A stretch of 64,000 nt of DNA from Corynebacterium tuberculostearicum (GTDB lineage Bacteria; Actinomycetota; Actinomycetes; Mycobacteriales; Mycobacteriaceae). Shown piece after piece: positions 34,653 through 43,537 of the stretch. Made by a program: the position numbers and the translations under genes. Within the stretch, counting starts at the first letter, position 1; each line of letters starts with the position of its first letter. The stretch spans positions 2,046,001 through 2,110,000 of the forward strand of contig NZ_CP069791.1 of NCBI RefSeq assembly GCF_016894265.1, read 5' to 3'. Below the pieces are notes generated by a model. That model made no database searches, was not told where the DNA came from, and saw nothing but the letters and a program-made list of their open reading frames with translations.

Positions 34653-35276
34653 GTGCAAGAAGAATTATCACTACGCGAGCAGAAGCGCCTCGAGACGCGC
34701 CTGCGCATTGAGGATGCCGCCACGAAGCTGGTGGATGAACAATCCTTTAGCGCGGTCACGATTGAGAGGATCTGCGAAGTAGCCGGTATTTCTCGGCGCA
34801 CCTTCTTCAATTACTTCGACTCTAAGGAATCCGCCGTACTAGGTGCTCCAAGCACCGAGTTTACGGAAGAGATGCGGGAATTCTTCCTCACTGAGCCAAC
34901 GACCAGCATGGTAGGACTCGTCCTCCAGTTGGTCAGGCAGCATATGGAAGGCCACCACATCAACCCGACCATCCGGGACCGCCGCAAGCGCATCTCTAAT
35001 GATCCTGATGCGGCCGCGGCGGCAATAAGCCGGAAGCGGGCAAAATCCATTGAGCTTATCGATCTCATTGAAGAACGCCTCACCACAGAACCGGAGCTTC
35101 GCGTCCTCGATAACTGCTCCTCGAGCACCGAGGCGATGCTCATCGCCGGCCTCGTCCGCGAAGCACTTTGGCTTGCGATGGCATCCCCCGACGCGGATTG
35201 CAGCAAGGACCTCCACGCGCGACTCGATACTTCCCTCACGCTAATAACAGATTTTATGAAAGGAATGCGATGGTAG
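34653..35276 (+). CDS. TetR family transcriptional regulator
   Basis: A 207-residue repressor-type protein. The N-terminal HTH lies at about residues 15-60 (TIERICEVAGISRRTFFNYF), with DSKESAVLG following; the C-terminal ligand domain is not diagnostic. The start is set at GTG 34653 because it follows the operator; a TTG at 34644 in frame would add three residues. No Shine-Dalgarno is seen, so the mRNA may be leaderless. The gene overlaps the MFS gene by seven bases, so one operator would control both; a typical arrangement in which the pump's substrate releases the repressor. Confidence 0.9.
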   Translation: MQEELSLREQKRLETRLRIEDAATKLVDEQSFSAVTIERICEVAGISRRTFFNYFDSKESAVLGAPSTEFTEEMREFFLTEPTTSMVGLVLQLVRQHMEGHHINPTIRDRRKRISNDPDAAAAAISRKRAKSIELIDLIEERLTTEPELRVLDNCSSSTEAMLIAGLVREALWLAMASPDADCSKDLHARLDTSLTLITDFMKGMRW

Positions 35277-36838
35277 ATACGGCTACTAAAGCCCCCTCGC
35301 AGGGCCAATCCCGAGCCGATAACCTCGGGCTTATCTTCTCGGCTTTGATGCTCACCATGCTGATGAGCTCTTTGGGCCAAATGATCTTCTCTTCTGCTCT
35401 TCCAACCATCGTTGGTGAGCTTGGCGGCGTCGACCACATGAGCTGGGTCATCTCCGCCTTCCTTGTCACCATGACCATCGCCATGCCTATTTCCGGCAAG
35501 CTGGGTGACATGCTAGGCCGCAAGTGGCTCTACATCGGTGGTATCGCCACCTTCGTCGTGGGCTCTACCCTCGGCGGCTTTGCTAACTCCATGACGCTGC
35601 TGATCATCGCCCGCGCCGTGCAGGGCTTTGGCGCAGGTTTTATGATGATTTCCTCCCAGTCCATCATCGCCGAGGTCACCTCCTCCCGTGAACGCGGCAA
35701 GTTCATGGGCATCATGGGCGGCGTCTTCGGCCTGTCCTCGGTTCTCGGCCCCGTCCTCGGCGGCTGGTTCACCGACGGCCCAGGCTGGCGCTGGGGCATG
35801 TGGATGAATATCCCGCTGGGCATCCTCGCCATTATCGTGTGCACCCTAGTGCTGCACCTGCGCGTGGGTGATGCCGATATGAAGCGCTTTGACTGGCTTG
35901 GCGCCACCTTCATCGCCATCACCACCGCTTCCCTTATCCTCATGACCACCTGGGGCGGCACCGAGTACGAGTGGGGCTCTTCCATGATCCTCACCTTGGG
36001 TGCCATCACCATCATCGGCGCCATCATCACCGTCTTTGTGGAGTTGCGCGCTAAGGAACCGCTCATCCCGGTTCGCCTGTTCAAGAACCGCAACATGGCC
36101 CTGACCACCCTCTCCGGCGTGGTACTTGGCCTGGCAATGTTCGGTGTTCTGGGCTACATGCCTACCTACCTGCAGATGGTGCACACCCTGACCCCAACCA
36201 AGGCGGGTCTCATGATGATCCCAATGATGGTGGGCCTTATCGGCACCTCCACCGGCGTAGGCTTCATTATCGCCCGCACCGGCCACTACAAGGTCTACCC
36301 CATCATCGGCCTGGCGATTACCGCCGGCGCCCTGTTCTGGATGTCCCACCTCTCCGTGGAGACTTCCCTGAAGCAGTTGGGCTGCGAGTTCCTGGTCTTC
36401 GGCATCGGTCTGGGCATGGTTATCCAGGTCCTCGTGCTCATCGTCCAGAACTCCTTCCCGCTGTCCCAGGTGGGTACGGCTACCGCGGCGAATAACTTCT
36501 TCCGCCAGATCGGCTCCGCCCTCGGCGCTTCCCTGGTCGGCTCCATGTTCATCCACAATATGCAGGATGAGATGGCCACCCGCATGCCTGAGGCTTTCCA
36601 GAAGATGGGACCGGAGGGTGCTGCCTACGCGGAGAAGTTTGGCGATGCCAATGGCGGTGCCAATAGCCTCACCCCGGATTTGGTTGCATCCTTCCCCAAG
36701 CCCATCGAGGAAGCCATCCTCAACTCCTACAATGACGGACTGACCCCGGTCATCGCCCTCATGGTTCCGCTGGTTATCGTCGCCCTCATCCTCCTCCTGC
36801 CACTGCGCGAGGAGCGACTGAAGGAAACGATTGACTAA
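35270..36838 (+). CDS. MFS multidrug efflux transporter (DHA2, 14 TM)
   Basis: A 522-residue proton-driven exporter of the EmrB/QacA group. Motif A is GKLGDMLGRKW, motif C is VLGPVLGGWF, and 14 hydrophobic segments can be counted, with a longer outside loop near residues 425-480. The ATG at 35270 is supported by AAAGGA five bases upstream and lies inside the end of the TetR gene. Substrate is unknown; the pair is likely to give tolerance to a toxic compound that also binds the TetR protein. The gene is followed by a possible decayed coding segment. Confidence 0.93.
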   Translation: MVDTATKAPSQGQSRADNLGLIFSALMLTMLMSSLGQMIFSSALPTIVGELGGVDHMSWVISAFLVTMTIAMPISGKLGDMLGRKWLYIGGIATFVVGSTLGGFANSMTLLIIARAVQGFGAGFMMISSQSIIAEVTSSRERGKFMGIMGGVFGLSSVLGPVLGGWFTDGPGWRWGMWMNIPLGILAIIVCTLVLHLRVGDADMKRFDWLGATFIAITTASLILMTTWGGTEYEWGSSMILTLGAITIIGAIITVFVELRAKEPLIPVRLFKNRNMALTTLSGVVLGLAMFGVLGYMPTYLQMVHTLTPTKAGLMMIPMMVGLIGTSTGVGFIIARTGHYKVYPIIGLAITAGALFWMSHLSVETSLKQLGCEFLVFGIGLGMVIQVLVLIVQNSFPLSQVGTATAANNFFRQIGSALGASLVGSMFIHNMQDEMATRMPEAFQKMGPEGAAYAEKFGDANGGANSLTPDLVASFPKPIEEAILNSYNDGLTPVIALMVPLVIVALILLLPLREERLKETID

Positions 36839-36849
36839 TATCACCTTCA

Positions 36850-37023
36850 CCTGCAGAAATACAGGCCACTAGCCGGGAGCTGCATGCCCTGCGCGATGCA
36901 TTCCCGCTTGCCGACGCCCCCATAGAATCCGCCCTTGGATATGCCCCGGCGCCCTCCAAGCGGCGTTGCAAATCCAGGCCGGCCCCATCGAGGTGTGGCG
37001 CAAGCCCGCGCGCACGGTGGGCC
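36850..37023 (+). pseudogene. Possible gene remnant
   Basis: The 310-base gap after the MFS gene has a coding-like stretch: one frame reads IQATSRELHALRDAFPLAD, and a shift near 36960 continues as LQIQAGPIEVWRKPARTVG before a stop at 37038-37040. Neither half has a start with a ribosome site. This looks like a frameshifted remnant, but I recognise no parent family and chance cannot be excluded. Confidence 0.3.
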
Positions 37024-37026
37024 GAT

Positions 37027-37053
37027 ATGCCCCGCCCTAGGCGGGGCATTTTT
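37027..37053 (+). terminator. Terminator downstream of the MFS gene
   Basis: ATGCCCCGCC and GGCGGGGCAT form a perfect ten-pair stem with loop CTA, followed by TTTTATT on the plus strand. Confidence 0.9.
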
Positions 37054-37083
37054 ATTGCCGCTCCCCTGGTTCTAAGGCCTAAA

Positions 37084-37131
37084 CAAAAAGCCCCTGCCAT
37101 CGTTACCACGAGTGTGGTACGAGCAGGGGCT
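37084..37131 (-). terminator. Terminator after the GNAT gene
   Basis: On the minus strand AGCCCCTGC pairs with GCAGGGGCT (nine pairs), and the loop holds a smaller hairpin (GTACCAC/GTGGTAA). It is followed by TTTTTGTTT. Confidence 0.85.
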
Positions 37132-37148
37132 AGTATGCGCCGGGGAAG

Positions 37149-37718
37149 CTACCGCTTCTTTTCCTCCGGCTTGGGCAAAAGCAGCTCATATACGTCGGTG
37201 TCGCGCCACTGGCCCGCAAGCTCGCCGTAGGTCATCTTTGCCATGTGCGAGTAGGTACCCACTTTCACGAAGCCGCGCGACTTATGCAGCCCCGCAGAAC
37301 CTGCATTTTCAGGGAAAATCCATGAGTGGATGGCCCACTTGTGCAGGTCTTGACACACCTCAATCAGGCGGTCCAAAAGTGCGCCGCCGATACCGCGGCC
37401 CTGCGCCTCGGTGCCTAGGTAGATGGAATCCTCCACTACTCCGTGGAAGACGGTGCGGGTAGATACAGGGGCCGCAGAAACCCACCCCAGGACCTTTGAA
37501 TCATCATCTGCTTCAACGGCCACATACACCGAAGGCATGATCTTGCCGGCTTTGAATTCTTCAAAGGTCAGGGATCGGGTCTCATAGGTAGCGTGCCCAG
37601 TATTGAGCCCCTGTTCATAGATCTCTCGCATCTGCGGGTAATCCGCCGCGGTGAAGGGGCGGATGCGGAAATCTTTCTTCTTGTCGTCCGAAGACGTCTG
37701 CTTGGCGTTCTCGCTCAT
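37149..37718 (-). CDS. GNAT N-acetyltransferase (Pat/MnaT-like)
   Basis: A 189-residue acetyl-CoA-dependent acyltransferase resembling phosphinothricin or methionine sulfone acetyltransferases. After a charged N-terminal stretch (KKKDFRIRPFTAADYPQM), the core has the acetyl-CoA motif A GTEAQGRGIGGALLDRL, YETRSLTFEEF and the late WIFPENAGSAGLHKSRGF segment typical of this branch. The likely role is acetylation of amino-acid analogues or a small amine. I start at ATG 37718; ATG at 37727 is also possible and neither has a Shine-Dalgarno. It ends at a strong terminator. The gene is upstream of nothing on its strand; phoH lies behind it. Confidence 0.85.
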   Translation of the reverse strand: MSENAKQTSSDDKKKDFRIRPFTAADYPQMREIYEQGLNTGHATYETRSLTFEEFKAGKIMPSVYVAVEADDDSKVLGWVSAAPVSTRTVFHGVVEDSIYLGTEAQGRGIGGALLDRLIEVCQDLHKWAIHSWIFPENAGSAGLHKSRGFVKVGTYSHMAKMTYGELAGQWRDTDVYELLLPKPEEKKR

Positions 37719-37796
37719 ATACAACATTATTACTGGGACATGCCCAGCTTCGCCACGCTGTACACATAAAGATCACCCAACGCGAACGAACTTGGC

Positions 37797-39161
37797 CTAG
37801 TTGCCGCCTTCCAATAGGTCAGTAACGAGCTCCGCAATGGCCGAGCGCTCAGAACGTTGCAGAGTAATATGTGCAAAAAGCTCGTGCCCCTTGAGCTTTT
37901 CAATCACTGCTTGGACTCCGTCGTGCCGGCCCACGCGAAGGTTATCGCGCTGCGCCACATCGTGAGTAAGAACTACTCGCGAGCCCTTCCCCAACCGGGA
38001 AAGCACAGTAAGCAAGACGTTTCGCTCCAAGGACTGCGCCTCATCCACGATGACAAAAGCATCATGCAGCGAGCGACCGCGAATATGCGTTAGCGGCAAG
38101 ACCTCGATGAGGCCGCGTTCGTGCACCTCTTCCATGACGTTGTCAGACACCAAGCCCTCCAAGGTGTCATAGACCGCCTGCGCCCACGGGTTCATCTTGT
38201 CCGATTCCGTGCCCGGTAGGTATCCCAGCGACTGCCCGCCAACCGCATACATTGGGCGGAAGACCACAATGCGCCGGTGCTCGCCGCGCTCGAGCACCGC
38301 CTCCAAACCGGCGCACAGCGCAAGTGCCGACTTGCCGGTGCCGGCGCGGCCACCGATGGAGACAATTCCTACGTTTGGGTCCATCAGCAGGTCCAAAGCA
38401 ATACGCTGCTCCGCGGAGCGTCCCTGGAGGCCAAAGGCATTGATATCACCACGTACGAGCTCGACCACGCCATCAGCACTCATGCGCCCCAGCGCGGATT
38501 GCGCACCTGCCGCCAAGGTCAAGCCGCAGTGCACTGGCAGCTCCTCCACGGCGGTACCCTTTTCCGTTTCGACGCCGTCTAGCATGACTTCCCCATCACG
38601 ATAGAGGGCATCGATGACATCAGAGCTGGTTTGTACCGTCGCCATTCCGGTATAACCGGTCAAGACTACGTCCTGGGCGTGATATTCATCCGCCTGCACG
38701 CCAACCGCGCCGGCCTTTACGCGCAGGGGAACGTCCTTCGTGACCAGCACGGTGTCCTTCCCCTCGTGTGCAAGGTTAAGAGCGCACGCCAAGATGCGGT
38801 GGTCGCCTTCTGGCCCGCGGAATGCGGTAGGCAGCAAGGATTGGTCTTGATGGTTCAATTCCACGCGCAGGGTGCCGCCATCGACGTTGACGGGAACCGG
38901 CTGGTCTAAGGCCTCATAGGTAGCGCGCAGCTCCTCCAAAAAGCGAAGAGCTTGGCGGGCGAACCAGCCAAGCTCTGGGTGATGACGTTTTCCTTCCAGT
39001 TCAGAAATAACTACAACGGGAAGGACCACATCGTGTTCTGCAAATTTGCGCAGGGCCCAAGGGTCAGACAGCAAGACCGAGGTATCCACTACATAGGTCT
39101 TGGTAGCGGCGGTGTTATCAGTAGTGGCTAGCGGAGTAGAAAGTACAGAGGGACGAGACAT
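37797..39161 (-). CDS. phoH2: PhoH2: PIN ribonuclease fused to PhoH ATPase
   Basis: A 454-residue fusion of a PIN-domain ribonuclease (about residues 20-155, [13 protein letters not shown], with acidic residues continuing at [12 protein letters not shown]) and a PhoH-type P-loop ATPase (about 235-450). Walker A is [13 protein letters not shown] and Walker B is [12 protein letters not shown]. PhoH2 proteins in mycobacteria unwind and cut RNA in an ATP-dependent way and resemble toxin-antitoxin systems, although here no small antitoxin gene precedes it. Gene order glyA-phoH2-fumC follows the actinobacterial backbone. The start at ATG 39161 has AGGGAGAACCCTGCC upstream. Confidence 0.93.
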   Translation of the reverse strand: MSRPSVLSTPLATTDNTAATKTYVVDTSVLLSDPWALRKFAEHDVVLPVVVISELEGKRHHPELGWFARQALRFLEELRATYEALDQPVPVNVDGGTLRVELNHQDQSLLPTAFRGPEGDHRILACALNLAHEGKDTVLVTKDVPLRVKAGAVGVQADEYHAQDVVLTGYTGMATVQTSSDVIDALYRDGEVMLDGVETEKGTAVEELPVHCGLTLAAGAQSALGRMSADGVVELVRGDINAFGLQGRSAEQRIALDLLMDPNVGIVSIGGRAGTGKSALALCAGLEAVLERGEHRRIVVFRPMYAVGGQSLGYLPGTESDKMNPWAQAVYDTLEGLVSDNVMEEVHERGLIEVLPLTHIRGRSLHDAFVIVDEAQSLERNVLLTVLSRLGKGSRVVLTHDVAQRDNLRVGRHDGVQAVIEKLKGHELFAHITLQRSERSAIAELVTDLLEGGN

Positions 39162-39298
39162 GATGGCAGGGTTCTCCCTTAGTGTGCGGTAGATCAGACT
39201 TCTTCCGAATCACCCCGAATCCCCGGGGTTGCCACCCAAAGTAGGCACCGAAGGTTGAAATTACATGGGTGCAAGATGAACATTAAGAAAACGAAAAA

Positions 39299-39326
39299 TC
39301 CCTCCGCAGCACATGCTGCAGAGGGA
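39299..39326 (-). terminator. Terminator after the LGFP lipoprotein gene
   Basis: TCCCTC, GCAGCA and TGCTGC, GAGGGA form a 12-pair stem with one mismatch and a short loop; the minus strand continues with TTTTTCG. Confidence 0.88.
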
Positions 39327-39345
39327 AAAGCTCTAAAGTAGCTTT

Positions 39346-39987
39346 TTACTTCTCTACGGAAGAGGTGAACTTGCCGCTCTCGTCCTGGATCCAGGAGATA
39401 ACGCCATCGTCGAACTGCTGGGTCCAGCCCTTGCCCTGAGCAGCCTTTTCCTCAGCAGCCTTAGGCAGGCCTACCTCAGAGTCCAAGCCGCCCTGCTCCT
39501 TCCAGGTTTCAGCAATCTTGCCGACGATAGGCTGAGCGCCCTCATCGTCGCCGAAGGTCAGCAGGTTGCCGTTATCGAAGTTAGCGAGGAACTCATCGTC
39601 GTCACCCTGCTCGATGCTCTTTACGTCGCCCCACTCAGCCTTCTTCTCTTCAATAGCGGAAGCGAAATCAGCCGGAACATCTACGTCACCGTTAGCGGTA
39701 GCGATGGACTTGGTAGCGCCGCCCTTGTCGTCAGCGTCATCCTTGTCGTCGGCATCTTCAGAGTCAGATGCTTCTGCATCCTCAGAATCGTCCGCGTCAT
39801 CAGCGTCATCATTGGAAGTAGCCTCAGCAGCAGCGGAGCCAGCAGCGTCGGTAGCGTCTGCTGCTACGGAGCCGGCGGAATCCTTAGCGTCGTTAGCTGC
39901 ATCCTCAGCATCGGAGCATGCTACGAGAGCTACGGACAGGGTTGCGGCTGCAAAGCCACCTGCGATACGACGGGTCATCTTCTGCAT
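39346..39987 (-). CDS. LGFP-repeat lipoprotein with acidic spacer
   Basis: A 213-residue cell-envelope lipoprotein. The signal ends in lipobox LVAC with Cys at about residue 24. Residues about 25-60 are Ala/Asp repeats with the pattern AADATDAAGSAAA, and 60-92 is almost only Asp, Glu, Ala and Ser; together these form a long negatively charged stalk. The folded part (about 95-213) includes one LGFP-like repeat (GGLDSEVGLPKAAE, then QQFDDGVISWIQDESG). LGFP repeats occur in corynebacterial mycolyltransferases and are thought to bind the cell wall. The gene has its own terminator and is divergent from no close neighbour. Confidence 0.85.
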   Translation of the reverse strand: MQKMTRRIAGGFAAATLSVALVACSDAEDAANDAKDSAGSVAADATDAAGSAAAEATSNDDADDADDSEDAEASDSEDADDKDDADDKGGATKSIATANGDVDVPADFASAIEEKKAEWGDVKSIEQGDDDEFLANFDNGNLLTFGDDEGAQPIVGKIAETWKEQGGLDSEVGLPKAAEEKAAQGKGWTQQFDDGVISWIQDESGKFTSSVEK

Positions 39988-40133
39988 TACTGCATCATCC
40001 TTTCATCGAGAAAGTAAGTTAATCCTAAATTTATTGTTAAATCGTCCTTTATGACGAACAAAGCCCACCGTAACGACGACTCCCAGCTGGCGCCACCCGC
40101 TCAGACAGGAAGTAGACAGCAAACAGTAAAGGC

Positions 40134-40808
40134 CTACCTACGTTTGCGCTGCTTAGGGGCCTTCTTTTTCTTTTGTAACGAATTGTTAACGTTTCTCCGC
40201 GCTTGCTTCGCCTTCGCCTTTTCCCTGGCGCTGCGTTTCGGCTTCTCTTGGCGGGAGGAACGGGCCGTGCGGCCCTTAGCGACGCCCACGAAGTCCTGAA
40301 TTGCTTCCCCGTCATCGTCCTTGCGCCACACCAATGCAATCTCCGTCACCGGCACGGACTCGTCCTTAAGGCCCAACGGCACCACCTGCTTTTTACTCAG
40401 GACCTTCAGCAGGGGCCGCGGCGCAATCGCGATACCCACATTGGCCGCCACTACCTGCAAGGCGTCGCGGACGGCGGGGACATCGACAAGCCCGGAATCG
40501 GCGAGGCGGTAGTTGAGGTGTTCATCGGCGACGTCGGCAAGCGCAAGCTCCTCGCCCACCTCCGCATAGACCGAGTCTTTGGGAACGGCAATGCCAGGGG
40601 CCTCTTTATAAAGTCGCACCACATGAAAGGTGTCATCCACCCGCGCATCCGGCAAGCGCGCAAGAGCTAGGTCCACCTCGCCGGCTACCAGCGGGGCAAG
40701 CGCATCGTCCGCATCAACGGTGTACAAGCCACCATGAGCAGTATTTTCCTCGAATCGGCGGAACCACTTTCCAGGCTCTGTGCCGGTGGCAAAAGCTAAG
40801 CGCAGCAT
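40134..40808 (-). CDS. LysR-type effector-binding domain without HTH
   Basis: A 224-residue protein that matches only the C-terminal substrate-binding half of LysR regulators (MLRLAFATGTEPGKW, then VDLALARLPDARV and VQVVAANVGIAI-like signature ALQVVAANVGIAIAPRP). The N-terminal winged helix is absent, and there is no room for it because the DUF5997 start lies 35 bases away. In its place the C-terminus has a strongly basic tail of about 45 residues (KPKRSAREKAKAKQARRN and KKKKAPKQRKRR), which might bind nucleic acid. I start at ATG 40808; a longer frame has no LysR match and overlaps the neighbour. A divergent pair with DUF5997. Confidence 0.82.
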   Translation of the reverse strand: MLRLAFATGTEPGKWFRRFEENTAHGGLYTVDADDALAPLVAGEVDLALARLPDARVDDTFHVVRLYKEAPGIAVPKDSVYAEVGEELALADVADEHLNYRLADSGLVDVPAVRDALQVVAANVGIAIAPRPLLKVLSKKQVVPLGLKDESVPVTEIALVWRKDDDGEAIQDFVGVAKGRTARSSRQEKPKRSAREKAKAKQARRNVNNSLQKKKKAPKQRKRR

Positions 40809-40843
40809 AGAGGACAGTCTACTGAAAGTGCTACGGTAAAAGC

Positions 40844-41209
40844 GTGACTGAAGAACAAAAGCAACCATCCGGCACCGCCATGCGTGCCCAAACCGCGGCG
40901 AAGAAGCTAGGTATCTACCTGCCCGCCGCGCCGGACGAGTTCCAAAATAGTGCCATTAGCCACGAAGAGCTGCGCGAACTGCAGCATAACCCACCCGAGT
41001 GGCTGCAAACTTTGCGCCGCGAAGGGCCCCACCCCCGCCCCGAGGTTGCCCATAAGCTGGGTATCTCTGTTACCGCGCTCAAGAAGAACGATATGGATAA
41101 GCCGCTGACCACAGCGGAAATCAATCAGCTCCTCCAAGAGCAGCCGGAATGGCTCCAGCAGGCCCGCGCTACCATGGCGCAGGCCCGTGGCCATGAGGTG
41201 AAGGACTAA
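40844..41209 (+). CDS. DUF5997 family protein
   Basis: A 121-residue soluble protein of the actinobacterial DUF5997 family, role unknown. The middle reads LREELQ-like [19 protein letters not shown] and a second, similar segment [20 protein letters not shown] follows, so the protein may hold an internal repeat around PEWLQ. Between them lies a small HTH-like part ([17 protein letters not shown]). The start is GTG at 40844. It is divergent from the HTH-less LysR protein, and its stop overlaps the glyA stop by three bases. The HTH-like segment makes a DNA-binding role possible. Confidence 0.85.
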   Translation: MTEEQKQPSGTAMRAQTAAKKLGIYLPAAPDEFQNSAISHEELRELQHNPPEWLQTLRREGPHPRPEVAHKLGISVTALKKNDMDKPLTTAEINQLLQEQPEWLQQARATMAQARGHEVKD

Positions 41210-42489
41210 ACCAGCTTCCAGTCCTCGAGGCCCTCATACAGCGGGTAGTGCTGGGCAATCTTGTCCACGCGAGCACGCAGGGCCTCCACATCGGCATTCT
41301 TGCCCTGGACCAGGGCGGTGCCGATAATATCTGCAACCTCGGTGAAGGCCTCGGCGTCGAGGCCGCGGGTTGCCAGCGCAGAGGTACCAATGCGCAGGCC
41401 GGAGGTGACCATCGGTGGACGCGGGTCATTCGGCACGGCATTGCGGTTAACGGTAATGCCTACCTCGTGCAGCAGATCCTCTGCCTGCTGTCCATCCAAT
41501 TCGGAATTGCGCAGGTCCGCCAAGACCAAGTGCACATCGGTGCCGCCGGTCAGCACGTCCACGCCAGCCGCCTTGGCATCTTCTGCAGTAAGGCGCTCTG
41601 CCAGAATGCGAGCACCCTCCAAGGTGCGCTCCTGGCGCTCCTTGAATTCCTCGGTAGCAGCAATCTTCATAGCAATGGCCTTGGCAGCGACCACGTGCAT
41701 CAGCGGTCCGCCCTGCTGGCCCGGGAAGACGTTGGAATTGATCTTCTTGGCATAATCCTGCTTGGCCAAAATCATGCCGGAGCGCGGGCCGCCCAGGGTC
41801 TTGTGCACGGTGGTGGACACGATATCCGCGTGAGGCACTGGGCTCGGGTGCAGGCCCGCCGCCACAAGACCCGCAAAGTGGGCCATATCTACCCACAGGT
41901 AAGCGCCGACCTCATCAGCGATTTCACGGAAGGCCGCGAAATCCATGGTGCGCGGGTAAGCAGACCAGCCGCCGATAATCACCTTCGGCTTTTCCTTCAG
42001 CGCCTGCTCGCGCAGCTTATCCATGTCCACACGCATGGTCTCTGGATCCACCTCATAGGCAGCGACATCATAAAGCTTGCCAGAGAAGTTCAACTTCATG
42101 CCGTGGGTAAGGTGGCCGCCGTGAGCCAGGGACAGGCCCAAAATCTTGTCGCCCGGCTCAGCGATGGTGGAAAGCACCGCTGCGTTCGCCTGCGCACCGG
42201 AGTGCGGCTGAACGTTGGCGAATTCCGCACCAAAGAGTTCCTTAGCGCGGTTGCGGGCTAGGTCCTCCACGACGTCGACATGCTCGCAGCCACCGTAGTA
42301 ACGGCGACCCGGGTAGCCCTCGGCGTACTTGTTAGTGAGCACGGAGCCCTGTGCCTGGAGCACGGCGCGAGGCACAAAGTTCTCAGAAGCGATCATTTCC
42401 AGGGTTTCGCGCTGGCGGGAAATCTCTCCCTGAATTGCGCCGAATACGTCCGGAGCGAGGTCGCGGAGGTCAGAGGTAAAAGAAGCCAT
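41206..42489 (-). CDS. glyA: Serine hydroxymethyltransferase
   Basis: PLP enzyme that interconverts serine and glycine while loading one-carbon units on tetrahydrofolate. The 427-residue length is normal. The PLP lysine lies in [14 protein letters not shown], and early segments [17 protein letters not shown] and [14 protein letters not shown] are family signatures. The start at ATG 42489 has GAGAAGGGGACC upstream. It is divergent from coaA with 118 bases between; a palindrome (42550-42568) lies in that gap near a TAAGAT -10 candidate. Confidence 0.98.
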   Translation of the reverse strand: MASFTSDLRDLAPDVFGAIQGEISRQRETLEMIASENFVPRAVLQAQGSVLTNKYAEGYPGRRYYGGCEHVDVVEDLARNRAKELFGAEFANVQPHSGAQANAAVLSTIAEPGDKILGLSLAHGGHLTHGMKLNFSGKLYDVAAYEVDPETMRVDMDKLREQALKEKPKVIIGGWSAYPRTMDFAAFREIADEVGAYLWVDMAHFAGLVAAGLHPSPVPHADIVSTTVHKTLGGPRSGMILAKQDYAKKINSNVFPGQQGGPLMHVVAAKAIAMKIAATEEFKERQERTLEGARILAERLTAEDAKAAGVDVLTGGTDVHLVLADLRNSELDGQQAEDLLHEVGITVNRNAVPNDPRPPMVTSGLRIGTSALATRGLDAEAFTEVADIIGTALVQGKNADVEALRARVDKIAQHYPLYEGLEDWKLV

Positions 42490-42549
42490 AAAGGTGTGGT
42501 CCCCTTCTCAAAATCAAGCGGTATGGGATGCTGCATATCTTATCGTGCC

Positions 42550-42568
42550 ATGCACCCTTAGGGGGCAT
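42550..42568. promoter_or_regulatory. Near-perfect palindrome between glyA and coaA
   Basis: ATGCACCCTTAGGGGGCAT: arms ATGCACCCT and AGGGGGCAT match at eight of nine positions around a central T. It lies 61 bases from the glyA start and 39 from coaA, upstream of a TAAGAT candidate -10 for glyA. A regulator site is plausible; its owner is unknown. Confidence 0.4.
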
Positions 42569-42607
42569 ACTTTTACCCACGGATTATGCAAGTGCGACAA
42601 TAGAGCC

Positions 42608-43534
42608 ATGGCGCGCACATTGGATTCGAGTCCTTACCTAGATTTTGACCGCGAGACCTGGCGTGAACTGCGTAAATCCATGCCTCAGGTGCTCACGGAA
42701 ACCGAGGTGGAAAAGCTTCGCGGCCTAGGAGACCGCATCGACCTAGACGAGGTAGCTGATGTCTACCTTCCCCTCTCTCGCCTCATCCATATGCAGGTCA
42801 TGGCACGCCAGCAGCTCACCACGGCTACCGAATCCTTCTTAGGCAATCCTCCGACGCACGTTCCCTTTGTCATCGGTGTGGCCGGCTCCGTGGCAGTGGG
42901 AAAATCCACCACCGCCCGCCTCCTCCAGGTGCTCCTGCAACGCTGGGAGTCCCACCCCAAGGTGGCGCTCGTGACAACCGACGGCTTCCTCTTCCCCACC
43001 AAGACTCTCAAGGAACGCGGCCTCATGCAGCGCAAGGGTTTTCCGGAATCCTATGACCGGCGCGCACTCCTCCGCTTTGTCACGGACGTAAAATCAGGAA
43101 AGCCATTTGTCAAGGCACCGCTTTATTCCCACATCACCTATGACATTGTGGACGGGGAATACCAAGAAGTTCACCAGCCCGACATCCTCATCCTGGAAGG
43201 GCTCAACGTGCTACAAACGAGCCCCACGTTGACCGTGGCGGACCTCTTTGATTTCTCGGTCTACGTTGATGCCCGCACCGACGATATCGAGCAGTGGTAT
43301 ATCGACCGCTTCCTTACTCTGCGCCACACCGCTTTCCGCGAGCCCAACGCCCACTTCTCTTCCTTCGCAGACATGAACGATGAGGAAGCCCGCGCCCAAG
43401 CCCGCGAAATTTGGCAGTCCATTAACCTGCCGAACTTGGTGGAAAATATCCTACCCACCCGTGTGCGAGCCTCCCTCGTGCTGAAAAAGGGCTCGCATCA
43501 CCTGGTAGAACAGGTGCGGATGCGCAAGCTCTAG
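42608..43534 (+). CDS. coaA: Pantothenate kinase type I
   Basis: First enzyme of coenzyme A synthesis, phosphorylating pantothenate with ATP. The 308-residue protein has the P-loop [17 protein letters not shown], the pantothenate-binding region [12 protein letters not shown] and [13 protein letters not shown], and [13 protein letters not shown] start at ATG 42608 ([15 protein letters not shown]) because this is the usual N-terminus; the longer frame runs through the promoter region. It converges on uppS with three bases between the stop codons. Confidence 0.97.
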   Translation: MARTLDSSPYLDFDRETWRELRKSMPQVLTETEVEKLRGLGDRIDLDEVADVYLPLSRLIHMQVMARQQLTTATESFLGNPPTHVPFVIGVAGSVAVGKSTTARLLQVLLQRWESHPKVALVTTDGFLFPTKTLKERGLMQRKGFPESYDRRALLRFVTDVKSGKPFVKAPLYSHITYDIVDGEYQEVHQPDILILEGLNVLQTSPTLTVADLFDFSVYVDARTDDIEQWYIDRFLTLRHTAFREPNAHFSSFADMNDEEARAQAREIWQSINLPNLVENILPTRVRASLVLKKGSHHLVEQVRMRKL

Positions 43535-43537
43535 CGC

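Noticed and set aside
35846-36850. 334-residue minus-strand open frame
   Set aside because: Antisense to the MFS gene; composition is His/Asp/Gly repeats with no motif.
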